Program-made: the position numbers and the translations under genes
Assembly (NCBI RefSeq): GCF_004801405.1
Contig: NZ_SSOB01000067.1
Span: forward strand, 1 to 41,086
Reading direction: 5' to 3'
Length of the DNA stretch: 41,086 bases
Origin: Cohnella fermenti
Lineage (GTDB): Bacteria; Bacillota; Bacilli; Paenibacillales; Paenibacillaceae
Shown: one piece after another, positions 38,893 to 41,086 of the stretch
Layout: each line of letters opens with the position of its first letter
Numbering within the stretch: position 1 is the stretch's first letter
The notes under the pieces: model-generated
Databases searched by the model: none
Told to the model about the DNA's origin: nothing
Seen by the model: the letters and a program-made list of their open reading frames with translations, nothing else

Positions 38893-41086
38893 ATGGTGAA
38901 GCTGATGATTTCATTTGCCTATTGGAAAAAGATGCTGGTTGCTGTTTGTGCGGTGATTATTGGAACGATGCTGTATTCGCTGGTGCCGGCTCATTTGCAG
39001 TTGCCGGGAACCGGCTCTGCGGCATGGGCAGCGGATAGTGGTCCTGTTGTGACAAATCTATCGTATAGCCTTGGCGAAAAGAATTTAACACCGACCAAAA
39101 GGTTGCATTGCTATTCGCTCAAAACGGACTGCCCGGTCGTAGAGTGGGGTGGATTCACGTATTGGGTTTACGGAGAAACCAATAACAGCTTATATTTGAC
39201 GGTTGCCGCCTTTGACGATAACAAAAATCTGATCGCCTATCGGACTTATGGAAAGGATTCTGCTTCAGATCCCGGAGAAGGGGCGAGATATCATTATCTG
39301 ACCACGGTGGATGCTGAGGCGCAAACCATCATCCTGTGGGGGCAAGGCGACAATACGATTACAGTTCCATGGTCGGATCTGACGGCCTTGCAAGTGCCGA
39401 TGACTGAGACAGTGTTGACTATATCACCGAATCCTGTAGTACATGGAGACGCGGCATTGTTGACAGCCAGGGTTTCCAGCTTGGACGGAACTCCCGTCAG
39501 TACGGGGGTGGTAACGTTCAAGATGGGCTCTGCGGACGTGGGATCCATGCCATTGGATGCAGAGGGGCAAGCCTCTTGGGTTCTGACAGATACCTCTGTC
39601 GGCTCGTATTCGTTTATCGCCGAATATTCCGGGGGTGGTTCCATATACGGAACCAGTTCAGGCAGCGCTGTGCTCACCGTGAATGACTCCAAACGGACGA
39701 TAAGCTTTGACACTAACGGAGGAGATCCGATCGCTTCAATTGAAGTTAGCGACGGTTCTGTGATAAACGACGCTTACACAACGACACGTGTCGGATACCA
39801 ATTTAACGGATGGTTCAGCGATGCCGAACTAGATCATGCCATTGTCTTTCCTTTAACTGTGGTATCGGATATGACATGGTATGCCGATTGGATTGATGTG
39901 ACGCCTCCGGCAGCCGCGACGCTGACGGCTGACCCGACCGCGCCGACGAACGGGAACGTGACGGTGACGATCACTTACCCGGAGGATGCGGCCGTGCGGG
40001 AGTACAAGGTTGGCGCCGGCGCATGGCAATCGTACACGGGGCCGGTGGAAGTAACGGATAACGGGACGATTATTTACGCGAGCTCGGCAGATGCGGCGGG
40101 GAACGAGTCGGAGGAGAGCAGCTACGCCGTGAGCAACATCGACCGTGAGGCGCCGGCAGCCGCGACGCTGACGGCTGACCCGACCGCGCCGACGAACGGG
40201 AACGTGACGGTGACGATCACTTACCCGGAGGATGCGGCCGTGCGGGAGTACAAGGTTGGCGCCGGCGCATGGCAATCGTACACGGGGCCGGTGGAAGTAA
40301 CGGATAACGGGACGATTATTTACGCGAGCTCGACAGATGCGGCAGGGAACGAGTCGGAGCAGAGCAGCTACGTCGTGAGCAACATCGACCGTGAGGCGCC
40401 GACTGCCGCGACGCTGACGGCCGACCCGACCGCGCCGACGAGCGGGAACGTAACGGTGACGATTGTCTATCCGGAGGATGCGGCCGTGCGGGAGTACAAG
40501 GTTGGCGCCGGCGCATGGCAATCGTACACGGGGCCGGTGGAAGTAACGGATAACGGGACGATTATTTACGCGAGCTCGACAGATGCGGCGGGGAACGAGT
40601 CGGAGCAGAGCAGCTACGTCGTGAGCAACATCGACCGTGAGGCGCCGGCAGCCGCGACGCTGACGGCCGACCCGACCGCGCCGACGAACGGGAACGTAAC
40701 GGTGACGATTGTCTACCCGGAGGATGCGGCCGTGCGGGAGTACAAGGTTGGCGCCGGCGCATGGCAATTGTATACGGAGCCGGTGGAGGTAACGGATAAC
40801 GGGACAGTACATGCCCGTTCGACAGATGCGGCAGGGAACGAGTCGGAGGAGAGCAGCTACGTCGTGAGCAACATTGACCGTGAGGCGCCGACTGCCGCGA
40901 CGCTGACGGCCGACCCGACCGCGCCGACGAGCGGGAACGTAACGGTGACGATTGTCTATCCGGAGGATGCGTCCGTGCGGGAGTACAAGGTTGGCGCCGG
41001 CGCATGGCAATTGTATACGGAGCCGGTGGAGGTAACGGATAACGGGACAGTACATGCCCGTTCGACAGATGCGGCGGGGAACGAGT
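38893..41086 (+). CDS. secreted surface repeat protein, 3' end outside the window
   Basis: A frame open from the ATG at 38893 to the window end (731 codons, no stop). GAAGGGAAGGG lies just upstream. Signal peptide residues 1-46 (basic start, core MLVAVCAVIIGTMLYSLV, cleavage near AAWA). Then a unique domain (about 50-170), an Ig-like Big_3-type domain (about 172-268; ISPNPVVHGDAALLTARV, YSGGGSIYGTSSG), an InlB/Listeria-Bacteroides-type repeat (about 270-336; ISFDTNGGDPIA, GYQFNGWF), and tandem 81-82-residue Ig-like repeats of the PEDAAVREYKVGAGAWQSYT type. Such proteins are usually wall-associated adhesins or enzymes, often with C-terminal SLH domains, which would be off-window. Likely controlled by the adjacent two-component system. 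Confidence 0.88.
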   Translation, partial: MVKLMISFAYWKKMLVAVCAVIIGTMLYSLVPAHLQLPGTGSAAWAADSGPVVTNLSYSLGEKNLTPTKRLHCYSLKTDCPVVEWGGFTYWVYGETNNSLYLTVAAFDDNKNLIAYRTYGKDSASDPGEGARYHYLTTVDAEAQTIILWGQGDNTITVPWSDLTALQVPMTETVLTISPNPVVHGDAALLTARVSSLDGTPVSTGVVTFKMGSADVGSMPLDAEGQASWVLTDTSVGSYSFIAEYSGGGSIYGTSSGSAVLTVNDSKRTISFDTNGGDPIASIEVSDGSVINDAYTTTRVGYQFNGWFSDAELDHAIVFPLTVVSDMTWYADWIDVTPPAAATLTADPTAPTNGNVTVTITYPEDAAVREYKVGAGAWQSYTGPVEVTDNGTIIYASSADAAGNESEESSYAVSNIDREAPAAATLTADPTAPTNGNVTVTITYPEDAAVREYKVGAGAWQSYTGPVEVTDNGTIIYASSTDAAGNESEQSSYVVSNIDREAPTAATLTADPTAPTSGNVTVTIVYPEDAAVREYKVGAGAWQSYTGPVEVTDNGTIIYASSTDAAGNESEQSSYVVSNIDREAPAAATLTADPTAPTNGNVTVTIVYPEDAAVREYKVGAGAWQLYTEPVEVTDNGTVHARSTDAAGNESEESSYVVSNIDREAPTAATLTADPTAPTSGNVTVTIVYPEDASVREYKVGAGAWQLYTEPVEVTDNGTVHARSTDAAGNE
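39913..41086 (+). repeat. near-identical 246/243-bp coding tandem repeats
   Basis: Units start at 39913, 40159, 40405, 40651 and 40894 (last truncated by the window end). Spacing is 246, 246, 246 and 243 bp; the shorter unit lost one codon in the ATTATTTACGCGAGC / GTACATGCCCGT segment. DNA identity is very high, and small blocks (ATCACTTACCCG versus ATTGTCTATCCG; TCGTACACGGGG versus TTGTATACGGAG) are shuffled among units. More copies probably follow. Each encodes one Ig-like domain beginning ATLTADPTAPT. Confidence 0.95.

Noticed and set aside
39853..41055. 400-aa minus-strand frame with Arg-rich repeats
   Set aside because: It is the antisense shadow of the 246-bp coding repeats. The plus frame has a signal peptide, an RBS and recognised domains; the minus frame has none.

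Overview
The window looks like chromosome of a GC-rich, spore-former-type Firmicute of the Paenibacillaceae (Paenibacillus or Cohnella-like). The reasons are strong AGGAGG-type ribosome binding sites, LplA/LplB/YtcP-type sugar importers without their own ATPase, a membrane-anchored Cache-AraC regulator, a REC-BTAD response regulator, and a surface protein with InlB-type and Ig-like repeats. No rRNA, tRNA, cas gene or phage module was seen.

Layout. (1) 1-700: the 3' end of a group II intron (domains V and VI), a 22-bp tandem repeat tract and small hairpins; no gene recognised. (2) 703-13784 (+): operon A, with two permeases, a lipoprotein binding protein, an 857-aa (alpha/alpha)-toroid-like protein of unknown activity, a GH105/GH88-type unsaturated glycuronyl hydrolase, and a 1503-aa secreted protein with carbohydrate-binding modules and two parallel beta-helix domains. 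It closes with a terminator. (3) 13864-14494: a broken Rpn-type (PD-(D/E)XK) nuclease gene. (4) 17814-14698 (-): EamA transporter, Gfo/Idh/MocA oxidoreductase and TIM-barrel sugar epimerase/isomerase. (5) 17968-27856 (+): operon B, with heparinase II/III-type lyase, two permeases, binding lipoprotein, Cache-AraC regulator, and a fusion of an M81/MlrC-type protein to a cupin phosphoglucose isomerase. (6) 28050-28381: 51-bp tandem repeats. (7) 28481-32204: a cupin-AraC regulator (-) divergent from a two-gene unit (+) of mannose-6-phosphate isomerase with a kinase-like N-terminal domain and a ROK-type sugar kinase. (8) 32250-32840: a second broken Rpn gene with the same promoter, then a 52-bp-period palindrome array. 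(9) 33284-34327: DUF4432/aldose-1-epimerase-like protein. (10) 34454-38708: an AT-richer two-component pair (7TM hybrid kinase with a second LytS-type kinase module; REC-BTAD regulator). (11) 38893 to the end: a secreted repeat protein that runs off the window.

Reading the genes together (inference): 0.7-34 kb is a polysaccharide utilisation region for a uronic-acid-containing glycan. The secreted beta-helix protein and toroid lyases would cleave the polymer to 4,5-unsaturated oligosaccharides. The two importers would take them up, powered by a shared MsmX-like ATPase encoded elsewhere. GH105 would remove the unsaturated uronate, and the oxidoreductase, isomerases, ROK kinase and epimerase-like protein would feed the sugars into central metabolism. 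The Cache-AraC and cupin-AraC proteins are the likely local regulators. The two-component pair probably serves the neighbouring surface protein.

The most unusual items are the MlrC-cupin isomerase fusion with an intact metal site, the unidentified 857-aa toroid protein, the duplicated beta-helix enzyme, the two complementary Rpn relics sharing one promoter, the exact 52-bp palindrome array, and a cUUCGg hairpin placed just before the binding-protein gene of operon B.
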